A DNA stretch of 64,000 bases from Patagioenas fasciata. Taxonomy: Eukaryota > Chordata > Aves > Columbiformes > Columbidae. A program made the position numbers and the translations under genes. The notes under the pieces were generated by a model, which did no database searches, was not told the origin of the DNA, and was given only the letters and a program-made list of their open reading frames with translations. Below, piece by piece: positions 1 to 9,639 of this stretch; within the stretch, counting starts at the first letter, position 1, and every line of letters begins with the position of its first letter. The stretch spans positions 6,186,945-6,250,944 of the forward strand of contig NC_092541.1 in the NCBI RefSeq assembly GCF_037038585.1, written 5' to 3'.

Positions 1-85
1 TGGGATTTCCACAAAGCAATGTTTTTCTCCCTCAGCAGGCAGTATGTAGGTGGAAAGATGAGACACAGGCAGGCTTGCAGAATTC

Positions 86-91
86 TTTAAT
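86..91 (-). terminator. Poly(A) signal (ATTAAA) of feather keratin gene 1
   Basis: The plus strand reads TTTAAT, which is ATTAAA on the minus strand, about 390 bases past the stop codon of the keratin at 479-775. The same signal sits at the matching place in the other three keratin genes, so it is the likely 3' end signal of this transcript. Confidence 0.6.
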
Positions 92-478
92 GAGTCTAAA
101 GAGGGAAATAAGGTCACTCCAGCTGGAGGCCCCAGTATGCCCAGGAGCAGGAGTAGCCAAGAATCTGTTCTCCTTTTCCTGCACAGCTGTTCCAACAGAG
201 GGGGCAGCTTAGCAGCTCACTCCAGGTTGCATTCTGGGGTCCTCACAGCAGGATTTGAGGGGAGCACAAAACAAAGAGAAAAAAAGGGGTGAGTGGAAGA
301 GAGGAAAAGTACACATTTTTCATGTGTTCAGAAAGACACCTTTCAGCCTGCCCTTGAAGGACAAGCCAGAGATGACCTGAAAACAACATCTGGAAACAAT
401 GGCATGAAGTTTGATTGTCTGTCCGGCATCATGATCTAAATTCCTAGGGGTCCGTAGCCGAGGCCATTGCCAGCATCT

Positions 479-775
479 TTAGCATGGGGGGCATCTGCTG
501 CCACTGGAAATGCAGGAGAGGTCACAGCAGCCAGAGTTGATGGGCACTCCATCACAGCTGAGGATTCTGCCAACAGCAGCAGAGGTGGAGGAGCCCACAA
601 CGGTGTTCTGTGGGAAGGAGCTGAGGATGGGGCCAGGCAGGGTCACCACCACAGGGGAGGGCTGGATGACGATGGTGGAGCTCTGGCACTGCCTGACACA
701 GGGCTCGTTGCAGCTGTTGGCCAGTGGGGTGGGGCCACAGGGCTGGCAAGACTGGCACTGGTCATAGCAGGACAT
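479..775 (-). CDS. Feather beta-keratin, gene 1 (98 aa, divergent C-terminus)
   Basis: This is a small avian corneous beta-protein that polymerises into the filaments of feather keratinocytes. The protein starts MSCYDQC and has the family's Cys-rich N-terminal head ([18 protein letters not shown], residues about 13-30). The filament-forming beta core follows ([20 protein letters not shown]). The single coding exon is typical. The ATG at 775-773 was chosen because MSCYD is the standard family start and lies 21 bases after a splice acceptor (exon begins near 796). Exon 1 is non-coding, with its donor at 1175/1176. The length of 98 aa is normal. The tail reads [11 protein letters not shown] and keeps the terminal Cys-X-X-Cys that the three sister genes here have lost. 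An upstream in-frame ATG at 880 lies in the intron and is not the start. Confidence 0.95.
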   Translation of the reverse strand: MSCYDQCQSCQPCGPTPLANSCNEPCVRQCQSSTIVIQPSPVVVTLPGPILSSFPQNTVVGSSTSAAVGRILSCDGVPINSGCCDLSCISSGSRCPPC

Positions 776-1175
776 GTCTTGAGTCTGGAGCTGCACCTGG
801 AGAGGGGGCGGGGAGGAAGCAAAACATGAGAATGAGTGAGGAGTAACCCGGCCCCACACCATGGGGGACCCAAAGAACATGAACAGACAGGAGGCGGAGG
901 CTGTGAAAAGACTTATGAGGGCTTCTTAGCTTAGTTGACCCAGGTCTAAAAAGAATCACCAACTCCTGTGAAACTTCTGGTTAGTCCCTGAGTCCAGAAG
1001 CCAGGTCACTACAGTCCCAGCCTCCCTCCATGTCTAGCCTTCTCCTCAGCTCCCTCTCTCATAACAAGCTGCCCCATGATCTGGCACAGAACAAAGCTGC
1101 TGTCAACTAAGAGGTCCCTTGAGGTGAGACCTCCTTTTAGGGAAAGCAGAGAAAGAGAAGAGGCTACAAACTCAC

Positions 1176-1242
1176 CTGATTCCCAAGAAGAAGAAGGCAA
1201 GAGAAGTGGATGAGAGAGTGAGGAGCTGGGCTGGCTTTTATC
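1176..1242 (-). promoter_or_regulatory. Keratin gene 1 non-coding exon 1 and TATA box
   Basis: On the minus strand a TATA box (GATAAAAGCC, 1233-1242) is followed about 25-30 bases later by a short untranslated exon. That exon ends in CAG at 1176, before a GTGAG donor at 1175-1171. This two-exon arrangement, with the intron in the 5' UTR, is the standard feather-keratin structure. The flank to about 1450 resembles the upstream flank of the other keratins here, but is more diverged. Confidence 0.8.
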
Positions 1243-1629
1243 ATGCACCCTTACTGCCCCAGGCTGACAGAGGCATCCCTTGCAGAGGTGATTAATCACT
1301 GACAAGCTCATCCTGAATGCAAAACATCCCAGCTAATGCTATGGGCTGTGTTTTGGCTTCTTCAGCTGCTGTCTTTCCATTTCCTACTGTATGTCAAGCA
1401 CATTCCCTAGTGAAGGCATCTTTTGTGTGACCAGATGAAAGGCTCAAGCACTTCCCATGCAAAACACACCATTGTGGGCAGAGGACTCAGCCACCATGAT
1501 GGAAGAGTCCAGTAAGGGACACCTGACAATACACTCAACAGGCAACACACATACATACACACATGTCTAGACCTGTAGTCATCTACAGTTAATTGAGAAG
1601 CCTCAGGACACCCAATGTGGAGCTGTCTA

Positions 1630-1870
1630 TGCTGTGCACAGTCACCACACAGGAACTGGAACTGGGAGACTCAACTTCTGCAAGTCTTGTTTCCAGGGAT
1701 TCAGTGTGGTTGAGGGAAGACTGGTCTGTGCCCAGCCTGAGCCTATTCACCCTCACAGAAGTCCTTTTCCTTCTGTCTATCTGTTCCTGAGTACCGTGGA
1801 CATGGATATGGGCTGTAACCATGGGATGGAACTGCTTGTAGGCTCTGGTAGTGCAGCCTGTAGGTTCATT
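1630..1870. repeat. Diverged copy of a duplicated block (see 20557-21060 and 47930-48250)
   Basis: By eye this stretch matches 48030-48240 and 20800-21010. All share the run with 'TCTGCAAGTCTTGT', 'GGTTGAGGGAAGACTG', 'CTGAGTACC' and the 'CATGGGATGGA' ending. It has no supported coding content. The open frames across it do not resemble a known protein. Confidence 0.5.
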
Positions 1871-2111
1871 TCTCATTGTATGATGAAGCAAGCCAAGCCA
1901 GGCCAACAGCAGGTCTGTAGGGTTAACCATGACCTTATACCAACTGGAGTGAAACCACAACCAGCAATTGCAGGATCTGTGTCTCGAGAAAGATTATTTG
2001 TCCCATTTACAGTGCACGACTGCTTTGGCATAAGTCCTGCATGTGAGCTGGCGTCTCTTCACAGACTCTGGGAAGAGTCTGTAGGGTCTGTTAAGAGTGA
2101 GTTCAGAGGAG

Positions 2112-2550
2112 AACATGAAAATGATCAGACGATTGGAACACCCCTCCTATGAAGAAAGGCTAGAGGTGGAGTTGTTTAGCCTGGAGAGGAGAAGGCTCTA
2201 GGGAGACATGATTTCACTCATTCAATACTTAAAGGGGGTTTTATGAGAAAGAGAAAGATATTTTAGTATGGCCCCTAATGACAGGACAAGAGTCTATGGC
2301 TGTACACTGTAAAAGGTAGATTTAGACTGGACATAAGGATGACAATTTTTCCAATGAGGGTGGTGAGACACTGGAAGGAGTTGCCCAGAGATATTGTAGA
2401 TGCCCCATCAGTGGAAGTGTTCCAGGTCCGGTTAGATGGGGCTTTAAGCAACCTGATCCAATGAGAGATGTCTCTGGCCATGGCAGTGGAATTAGACTAG
2501 ATGATCTTTCAATGTCCATTCCAATGCAAATGATTCTATGATTCTATGAA
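2112..2550 (+). mobile_element. CR1 LINE, 3' end fragment
   Basis: This is a 5'-truncated CR1 non-LTR retrotransposon in plus orientation. It contains the typical 3' region ('GAGAAGGCTCTAGGGAGAC', 'GGAGTTGCCCAGAGAT', 'TAGACTAGATGATCTTTC') and ends in a short ATTCTATG tandem tail near 2531-2548. No open frame of useful length remains. Confidence 0.9.
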
Positions 2551-3150
2551 TTATGTTGGTAACAAAGGTTGGCCTGTGAGGCCCTTCCCTCCAGGCCACT
2601 GAGTCTGGGCTGAAAGAGCCTCCACACAAGGATGTCTCCGGAATCTGAGTTGGTCCTGCAGGGCTAGAAGGACATGTCCCCTGAAGGGATCTTGATCCAC
2701 TTTGCTCATAACCCCGTAATTACTTCTATTTAGTGAGACACAAAGCAAGGCACAGAAGTCAGAAGGGAATCCTCCCTCAAGAGGCCATTTGGGCAGCCTG
2801 CATGGCAGCAGTGGGATGTGGAATGGTGAGGCAAGAGAGTCTTTGCAAACACCTGCTAAATTAGGGAGAAGGAGATTAAAATAGGTCTGGAGGGGAACAT
2901 CCACCAGAGACTAAAGAAGAGATGTCAGAAGGAGTAGAAGTGGTATGCAGGGGGGACAGCATGTCAGGGGAGGCTCTCACACTTCCCGTGTAGCCCAGCT
3001 GTGGTGTAGTTACCTGTCTGCTACACACCTCCTGTTCAAGAAGAGGAGGCAGATGACCCCTTCTTCAGGCATCTGGGGAAACCTCTCAGTCACAGGCCTT
3101 GGTAGCCGTGGGGGACTTTCACCACCTCAGCATCGGCTGCGGGACCAAAA
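2551..3150. other. No gene recognised
   Basis: Nothing protein-like or RNA-like was recognised here. It lies between two CR1 fragments and may be unrecognisable older repeat. Confidence 0.4.
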
Positions 3151-3154
3151 TTGA

Positions 3155-4132
3155 TGGGAAGAAGCAAACCTGGACATTGGCTGAGGAGTATGGAAGGAAA
3201 CCTTTTAACGCAAGCAATCCATGAATGGAGTAGGGGGGTGGCTCTGTTGGACCTGCTCCTCACAAAGAGGGAAAAACTGTTGGGTGATGTAGAGTTCAAG
3301 GGCAGCCTTGCCTGCAGTGACCAGGAGACTGTGGAGCTCAGGGTCCACAGAGGACTGACCAAGATGGACAGGGTGACTGTTTAAAGTCATTACGGACCTA
3401 CCTGCTCGGCAGGATGCCCTGGGAAATCGCCCTGGAACACAGAGATTCCCAAGGAGCTGACAAACCTTCAAGGACAGCATTCTCAGAGCACAATGACAGT
3501 CCTCTGCAATATGTGGAAAGGTGGGACAAGAAAATCAAAGCACAGGTGGAGTAGAATCTTGCAAGATGGGTAAAGGGAATCAACAAAAGTATCTCTGAGC
3601 TTATTGGCAGCAAAAGGAAGGCTCAGGTGATGAGGGTTCATTACTTGGTGAGGAGAAGGACCTGGTGAATAATGATGATGAAAAGGCTGATGTACTCAAC
3701 GCCTATTTGTCCTCAGGTTTAATTTGTATGCTTTCTCTCCAGGCCTACCACATCCCTGAGACTTCCCATACACTCTATGACAATGAAGCAGCACCCACAG
3801 TAAAACAAGAACGAACTAAGGAGCTCTTACTAACATTTGGACACACACAGGTTCAAGGGATCACTTGAGATGCAACAAAGGGTGTTCCATGAGCTGACTG
3901 CTCAGTCTTTACTCAGTCCCTGGTAGGAAGATGGAGGAAATACTCTTAGAAGACTTTTCTAAACCCATGAAAGACCAGAAGGGAGTTGGGAGCAGCTCAT
4001 GTGGATTTTCTGAGAGCAAATCACGCCTCATCAACCTCATTTCTTCCTGTGAGGAGGTGACTGGAACTGTGGGGAAGCGGAGGGGCACTGGCTGGGGTGT
4101 ACCTTGATTTAGCAAGACCTCTGACATACTCT
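3155..4132 (+). mobile_element. CR1 LINE, old internal (ORF2-region) fragment
   Basis: Decayed CR1 ORF2 sequence in plus orientation. Recognisable pieces include 'GAATGGAGTAGGGGGGTGGCTC', the 'AAGGCTGATGTACTCAACGCC' stretch before the reverse transcriptase, and the 'GGTGACTGGAACTGTGGG ... TGTACCTTGATTTAGCAAGAC' segment of the RT domain. A second copy of its right half is at 21060-21490, so it was duplicated with its surroundings after insertion. Confidence 0.7.
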
Positions 4133-4700
4133 CATGGGGGCACACACATGCACACTTGTATACACACAGAGGTGTGCACACTTACAGGCATGAACACACA
4201 GATATTCATGCACACACAATCTCATGAACACAAACACAACCACACATGTGGGCTTTTATACATCCAAGGAGTAGCTCAAAGGTGTGCACTTCTAAAGACG
4301 CAGGTGCACACACGTTTCCAACGAAGTCCATGTGCAGACACAGGCTTAGCCACGCCCCCATATCATGACCCAGCCATGTCTGTGGGTCAGGAATAGCATT
4401 AAATCCAGAGAGCATCTGTATTGCTGCAGCCACAAAGGATTCCCATATTACTATTCCAAAAACTCCTCCAGCTTTCAATGCTCCCAGCTGTCCTTAGTGA
4501 TTTCCTTAAGGTAGCTGTGGGATGGGCCCCAGTTCTGCAGAGGGAGTGGTGCCTCAGTGATGTATTCGCACAGCAGCAGAGCACGGTGTGCCTGGGATGA
4601 ACCAGTCTCCCCACAGGCTGTAAACACCGAGGCTGGGACACCAGAAATGGTACTGACTGATCCCTGTAAGAAAGTCACTCAGCCTTTCCAAAGCATTGCT
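4133..4700. repeat. CA-rich block plus unique tail, copy 1
   Basis: A CA/CACACA-rich imperfect microsatellite (4134-4330) runs into non-repetitive DNA. The unit 'GGGAGTGGTGCCTCAGTGATG ... CAGTCTCCCCACAGGCT ... GAGGCTGGGACACCAGAA' recurs at 22910-23010 and 49035-49140. This is one of three copies of a duplicated block. No gene seen. Confidence 0.6.
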
Positions 4701-4821
4701 TGAAATGCCATTTATTAGTACTCAGGCTAAAGAGATGATAATATGGCTAATCTTACATCCCTTCTAATGCCAGGAACATCGAGCTGTTAAGCATATAGCT
4801 GCTCTCACAGCACAAGAGTAT

Positions 4822-4858
4822 CACAAAACAGTTGAGGTTGGAAGGGACCTCTGGACAA
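4822..4858 (-). mobile_element. CR1 LINE 3'-end scrap
   Basis: The short motif 'TTGAGGTTGGAAGGGACCTC' is the reverse complement of the CR1 3' end. The rest of the element is missing or unrecognisable. It lies where the keratin coding exon of the relic at 5042 would be expected. Confidence 0.5.
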
Positions 4859-5041
4859 GGAGCAGCCAGGCAAAGGAACGATCTCTCCCAATGAAGAAAA
4901 ACAGCTGCCTGTCAACCATATCCCATCCTTTCTAAGCAGACCTTCTCCTCACTTCCCTCTCCAATGACAGAGGACAAAGCAAATATGAGCTGAGATTTCT
5001 ATTGGAGAAGCTCAGCTCAGGAGAAGAGGCTTCAGACTCAG

Positions 5042-5108
5042 CTGGTGCCTAAGCAGAAGGAGGCAAGAGAAGTGAATGAGGGAGGAGGGACTCAGCTGTC
5101 TTTTATAC
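5042..5108 (-). pseudogene. Feather keratin relic: promoter and exon 1 only
   Basis: The minus strand carries a keratin TATA box (GTATAAAA, 5101-5108) and the untranslated first exon seen at the intact copies ('CTTGCCTCCTTCTGC...'). The splice donor has changed from CAG|GTGAG to CAG|CTGAG at 5041. No keratin coding exon lies downstream (to the left): that side is occupied by a CR1 scrap and CA-rich duplicated sequence. It is therefore a fifth keratin locus that lost its body. The upstream flank (5109-5300) is well preserved. Confidence 0.7.
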
Positions 5109-6480
5109 ATGCTTTTCATTGCCACAGGAACAAGAGACATCCTTGGCAAAGGTAACACTTTTCTGACAAGCTCATCTTGAATGCAAACCAGCACAGCTAA
5201 TGAGATGGGCTGTACTTTACTTTCCAATACTGCTGCCTTTTCATTTCCAGGTGTGTGCCATGTCTGCACCTCAATAAAAGCTTCTTCTGATCCCTGGGAT
5301 GAAAGGCCCCAGAATTTCTAGGTCAGGAATGAGCAGTGCTGGCAGAAGATTCAGCTGAAATTCTGGATGAGTCCAGAGCAGGTAAATTAAATCAGCATGG
5401 GTCATTCTGTTAGGGCTGTTTGCAGTGTCACTCTCCAACTGTTCGCAGCTGGAAACCCAAGGGTTAGTCACTATGCATGAGGACGTGCCACATCCATCTC
5501 TTTCCTTCATTCTTCAGCTCTACCTCAATGGTCACTTCTTGTTTCCTCCCCAGGTGTGTGCATTGTGCTACTGGTTTTGACCCCATCATGCCTAAGACTG
5601 CGCTTCGGAAAAAATAATTTCCATATTTCTCTCTGTGCAGTCTGTGAGTACAGAATCAATGCCATGGGCTGTCCTAGGACCTTGTCCTTCCCCAGAATGC
5701 TCTAACCCTGCTGCAATTTTCCCCAGGTGTCCTCAACAGAGTCCATGGATGGTTGTGTTCCTAGGTATGTTCCTGTCATGTGTGCTGTTGTGAGTAGCTG
5801 TGTTTGTGTGAATTCATGTGAGGACATGATTACATGTTGGTATGATTTAAATTGTCTGTGTGTGTCCTTGTGTGTCATTCATTACAAGGGAATGTGCTGC
5901 TTACAACGAAGAAACTCTCTACTGCTCTCTCCATGAGCACCAGAGAACAGCACGTTCCCAGGGTCAGAAGGAGCCCAAGTGCAGCTGAGTGGTGATGGCA
6001 CCAGCCTGCTGGAGATCTGTCCAGGGAAGAGGCAATGAAAAGCAGCCCCAACCTCCTGAGCCCAATTTTTTCTACCCGTCCAATGTTCTCATTCCTTTGC
6101 TGCTCATTTCAGATCCCAACAAGGATGGTTTCACTCCAGCTTGAATCCTTACTTTACTGCATTGTGACAAAACTGGGAGTGTCTCAGCATGGCCAGCAGT
6201 CCCTCCTCCCCATTTCTGCAGGCCAGGGCACAACTGCTCTCCTCAGAGCAAGAGAGTTCAGAAGGATGGGGTTTGCTTCATGGGCAAGAAGAAAAGTTGA
6301 GGGATCCTGCTGACCATGTGCTGGCCAACACTGAGTGGTGTCTGGGGTGTGGCAGAGCCCCCCCTCCTCTCTAAGCCCAGGACAAATGTCCTTGTGAGCC
6401 CATTGACCAGGTGTTGTCTCAGGCAGGGGCTGAGTCCTCACCTTGAACAGGTATTGAGTGGAAGGAACATGAAGCCTGAG
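5109..6480. repeat. Keratin-to-V conserved spacer, copy 1
   Basis: This links the keratin relic to V gene A. Blocks shared with 25861-26720, 34871-36010, 52711-53990 and 56980-57690 include 'TGACAAGCTCATCTTGAATGCAAACC' next to the keratin promoter and the 'TGTGTACTTGTGAGCAG'-like stretch. Others are the 'CCATGAGCACCACAGAGCAGCA' block and the 'GTGTCTCAGCATGG' block. The part nearest the keratin is probably keratin promoter. The function of the rest is unknown. Confidence 0.6.
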
Positions 6481-6769
6481 GTTGCTGTGCTCTGCGTTAA
6501 AGAACTTGCACAAGAAAACTTGCAGGTTTAGAAATGACACCCAAGTGCAGGGAACAGGCAGTACAGCGATCTCTCTTAGCCAGATTGTTACCAGCAAGTC
6601 CAGGAACTGCATGTTCAAAGGAAAAACAGAAGAGAGACTACACTGTGGAAGTCCTTTGCAACAGGAGTACAAGCAATACTCTGGAACATGAGGAGACCTA
6701 CTTAAGCAACATGCTAAAAGAAACAAATGAGAATAGGAAAGGGTTTCTCTGAGAGCTTCAGTAAGTTTC

Positions 6770-7040
6770 CTCCTCGAGCAGCCAGTGGCTGCTGTTTCCG
6801 GCCCTTGAGCTCAGGGACAGCTCTGGGAAGCTGGTCCATCTCCTGGGTCAGGGATCTGCACCTGCCCCAGGCTGCAGCTGACGTTGTGCGGACTTCTTCT
6901 TGCCGGAGTAGAAGACGAGTCCATTTCCCAGGAGTGAAAGTCGAGCCCGTGCAAAGCCTCAGAGCCCTGGGAGCCCCGGCGAGATCCCGATCGGCGCCGG
7001 CGCAAGACTCAGCCCCGGGGCGGAGCTGGCGGCGGAGAGA
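6770..7040 (+). promoter_or_regulatory. Upstream (promoter-type) region of TCR V gene A
   Basis: A stretch shared upstream of V-A, V-B (13951-14160), V-C (27921-28180) and V-D (54730-54970). Shared blocks include 'CCTGAGCTC(G)GAGACAG', 'GGGAAGCTGGTCCATCTCC', 'TGTGCGGGCTTCTTCTTGC' and 'GGCGCCGGCGCA(A/G)GACTCAG'. Conservation upstream of four leader exons makes it the best promoter candidate. No clear TATA box was found, and the transcription start is not known. Confidence 0.55.
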
Positions 7041-7102
7041 GAGGAAGAGAGAGGAGGGGAGGAGAAAGGAGAAGGGGAGAGAGGGAGAGAGGAAAGGAAG
7101 AG

Positions 7103-7450
7103 AGAGGAGAGGAGAGGAGAGGAGAGGAGAGGAGAGGAGAGGAGAGGAGAGGAGAGGAGAGGAGAGGAGAGGAGAGGAGAGGAGAGGAGAGGAGAGGAGA
7201 GGAGAGGAGAGGAGAGGAGAGGAGAGGAGAGGAGAGGAGAGGAGAGGAGAGGAGAGGAGAGGAGAGGAGAGGAGAGGAGAGGAGAGGAGAGGAGAGGAGA
7301 GGAGAGGAGAGGAGAGGAGAGGAGGAGAGGAGAGGAGAGGAGAGGAGAGGAGAGGAGAGGAGAGGAGAGGAGAGGAGAGGAGAGGAGAGGAGAGGAGGAG
7401 AGGAGAGGAGAGGAGAGGAGAGGAGAGGAGAGGAGAGGAGAGGAGGAGGA
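7103..7450 (+). repeat. GGAGA pentamer array before V-A leader exon
   Basis: About 340 bases of near-perfect GGAGA repeats, with phase slips near 7321 and 7396, end some 60 bases before the leader ATG. This is a homopurine/homopyrimidine tract. The long open frames through it (EERRG or LLSSP repeats) are artefacts. Confidence 0.97.
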
Positions 7451-7510
7451 GGCCGGAACAGAGAGCCAGGGCTGGCAGGGGCAGTAAGACGGAGGCGGCG
7501 GAGCGGCGGG

Positions 7511-8318
7511 ATGCGGCGGTGCCGGGGCGCAGGGCTGGCGGGACTGGCCGCGGTGCTCCTGGGTGCGCGGGGCTGGCGGGGCTGGGTGGGGGCCGGGACT
7601 GAGCCTGGGATGTCCCCTGCAGTTCCCTCGATGCTGTCGCGCCCTCTGGCTTCCTCATGGATCTCTGTCCCCCAACCACCCTCTCGTTCATCTCTCCATC
7701 TGCTCCATCACACGTTCTCTCATAAAACTCATGGCTCAATTCTTTGTATATTCAGCTGTGTTTCCTTCGTTTTTTTTTTTTTTTTTTTTTTTTTTATGTC
7801 ATTCCGTATAACTCATGAAGTCTCTTCCTTTCCTTTCCTTTCCTTTCCTTTCCTTTCCTTTCCTTTCCTTTCCTTTCCTTTCCTTTCCTTTCCTATTTCC
7901 TTTTTCTTCTCTCATTTTTTACTTATTTCTTTCTGACTGCTTCTGCGGGAGTTGTCCTGGGAAACAGGAGGTGGGGCTGGCCAGAAAGCAGGTTTTGAGG
8001 ACTTTATTTGTTCTTTTTCTTCGCGGCAGTGGCTTCAGGCAGAGCTCAGGTACACCAGGAGCCATCGGCAGAGACCACCCAGGGCATCGGCATCAACATC
8101 ACATGCTCGCACCCCAAAATTGATGCAGACTATACGTTTTGGTATCGTCAGCTCCCGGACCAACGACCCGAGCTGGTGGCAGCTGCTGTCCGAGGCACAA
8201 AACCAGTGCAGGACCCTCCGGGCCGGCTGTCGGTGGCGGCAGACCGCCGGTCCAGCGCCCTGTGGCTCTCCCGGCCCCGGCACAGGGACGCGGCGGTGTA
8301 TTACTGCGCCGTGGGAGA
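7511..8318 (+). CDS. TCR alpha/delta variable gene V-A (two exons, intact)
   Basis: Encodes the leader and variable domain of a T-cell-receptor alpha (or delta) chain, used after V-J or V-D-J joining. The exons are 7511-7562 and 8030-8318. Exon 1 gives MRRCRGAGLAGLAAVLL and ends at a GT donor (7563). The acceptor CAG is at 8027-8029 and the intron is phase 1, as usual for V genes. Exon 2 has the first cysteine (ITCSHP), the conserved Trp (FWYRQLP) and the second cysteine (DAAVYYCAV). No stop codon interrupts it. A 23-RSS follows at once (8319). GRAQVHQEPSAETT is the framework-1 start shared with V-B, V-C and V-D. The family is bird TRAV-like. The alpha-versus-delta assignment is inference. 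Confidence 0.93.
7771..7896 (+). repeat. Poly(T) and CTTTC pentamer array in the V-A intron
   Basis: A run of about 27 T is followed by roughly 70 bases of TTTCC/CTTTC repeats, between the leader and V exons. It occupies the same intron position as the TCTCC array of V-C. Confidence 0.95.
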
Positions 8319-8357
8319 CACGGGGAGAGGAGCCGGGGCTGCGGCCGGGCACGAACC
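8319..8357 (+). promoter_or_regulatory. 23-RSS of V-A (CACGGGG / GCACGAACC)
   Basis: The heptamer CACGGGG (8319-8325) sits directly after the V exon. A spacer of exactly 23 bases and the nonamer GCACGAACC (8349-8357) follow. The spacing fits a V-segment signal for RAG1/2. Heptamer positions 4-6 and nonamer positions 1, 4 and 5 differ from the consensus CACAGTG / ACAAAAACC, and the spacer is very GC-rich. The same signal follows V-B, V-C and V-D. Confidence 0.75.
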
Positions 8358-8394
8358 GCCGCGGGTGGGGCCGGGCGGGTGTGGTGGGGCCGGG

Positions 8395-9470
8395 AAACAG
8401 CTCCGACCGAACCAGTCAGGGGGCGCTGCCGCTCTGTCCGTCGAGGCCGCCCAGCCCCAGCCGACTTCGGGGCGGTTCCCCCGCCCGACCGGCATCGGCT
8501 TCAGCATCAACGCTGGCATCAGCATCTCCGGGTCTTCCTTGCAGTCGCTGTCTGGGCTTAGCAACTCTTCTCATCGACGGCTACTACGGGTCTGTGCTCC
8601 TGAAGGCAGCAAATAGCCGCGCTTGGGCAGCGCTACATGTGGAGACTGAGATGGTCTGTGCAAGGCGGGGAGGGGAGTAGGGTTTCCCACAAGGCTCTCT
8701 TGCTTTCCCCAGAAACGGCTCAGAGCGTTCTGAGAAACGCTAGATCCTCTGGCCTGTCTGTAAAGACCTGCAGCATTGTCTCAGAAATGCATCACGGAGG
8801 TCACCGATTCCCCTCCAGCCCATGGCAGCCTGGTCCTCTTCTTGCCCCTGTTCTCCTGCTGCCTCTGTCCTCCTGCTATACTGATAATGCTGAGCTCTTT
8901 TTTTCATTTTAGGAAGGCGGAGTGACAGCTGTAGGTCCTTCACATGAGGACACAGCACAAGGCATTCATGGTGACGCAAATAAATTGATAGCAAATGCTC
9001 CAAAGAGGCACTCAGCTTAATGGGTGTCTCATCAGAGCTTATTCCCACACACCAGCAGCTCCCACCCTTCTCAAGGGCACACACTAAGATCTCAACACAA
9101 CCTTTTTAATAACACTCATTAATAACATTCAAATTATGCAATTATGCAGTGAAGAAAACAATGCCCCCAGGAGTTACCAGAGTTGCAGTGGGAGTCAGCC
9201 CTTACATAGCAAAGGTCCATTCCAACAAACCAGAAATGTTTGTCAGAGCTCTGCCATGTTCTCTTTACTGTGGTTTGCCACCTGCTCCTCAGTGCTGGCA
9301 GGGCCAGGCTTTCACCTGCGCTCAAGTGGTTACCTTGCCTTGCAGCTGTGGTTGCTTTTATTCCTCTGGCATCAACAGACACAAGGGATTTACCCCAGCA
9401 CATCTCTGGTTCCTCTCTCTAGCCTGGGTAGCTGATTCCTTCTGGACATGACAAAGCTGTTCCAAACAAT
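8395..9470. repeat. Conserved 3' flank of V-A, shared with V-C
   Basis: Two parts. At 8420-8560 a GC-rich tail contains 'CGGCATCGGCTTCAGCATCA', also found after V-B, V-C and (decayed) V-E. At 8630-9470 the flank matches 29930-30770 closely ('GATGGTCTGTGCAAGGCGGG', 'CAGAGCTCTGCCATGTTCTC'). No coding capacity was identified. The good match shows V-A and V-C arose by fairly recent duplication of a unit longer than the gene. Confidence 0.7.
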
Positions 9471-9639
9471 GCAGTATGTTTCCTCAAGGGAAACACAAAT
9501 GTAGTTAATCAGGGTGACCTCACCATGTGGCATGTAGTGCTGCTTGTCTTTATCTTCTCCACAGGTTTCCTCAGAATGCCAGGAATATGGCTGGAACTTG
9601 GGAATGAAAAGAGAATTTATAACCTGTGGAAGTAGGGGC

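Noticed and set aside
467-829. Plus-strand open frames opposite each feather keratin (also near 25.1, 34.1 and 51.9 kb)
   Set aside because: They are antisense shadows of the keratin coding exon. Their conservation follows from the keratin and from copy identity; there is no splice or start logic for them.
1634-2152. 172-aa open frame on the plus strand
   Set aside because: It runs from a duplicated non-coding block into a CR1 fragment; no recognisable protein.
6714-7739. Long open frames through the GGAGA arrays on both strands (LLSSP and GEERR repeats), also at 14.0-14.6 and 28.2-29.3 kb
   Set aside because: They are pure translations of a pentamer microsatellite with no fixed frame or family resemblance; the flanking parts belong to V leader exons or promoter regions.
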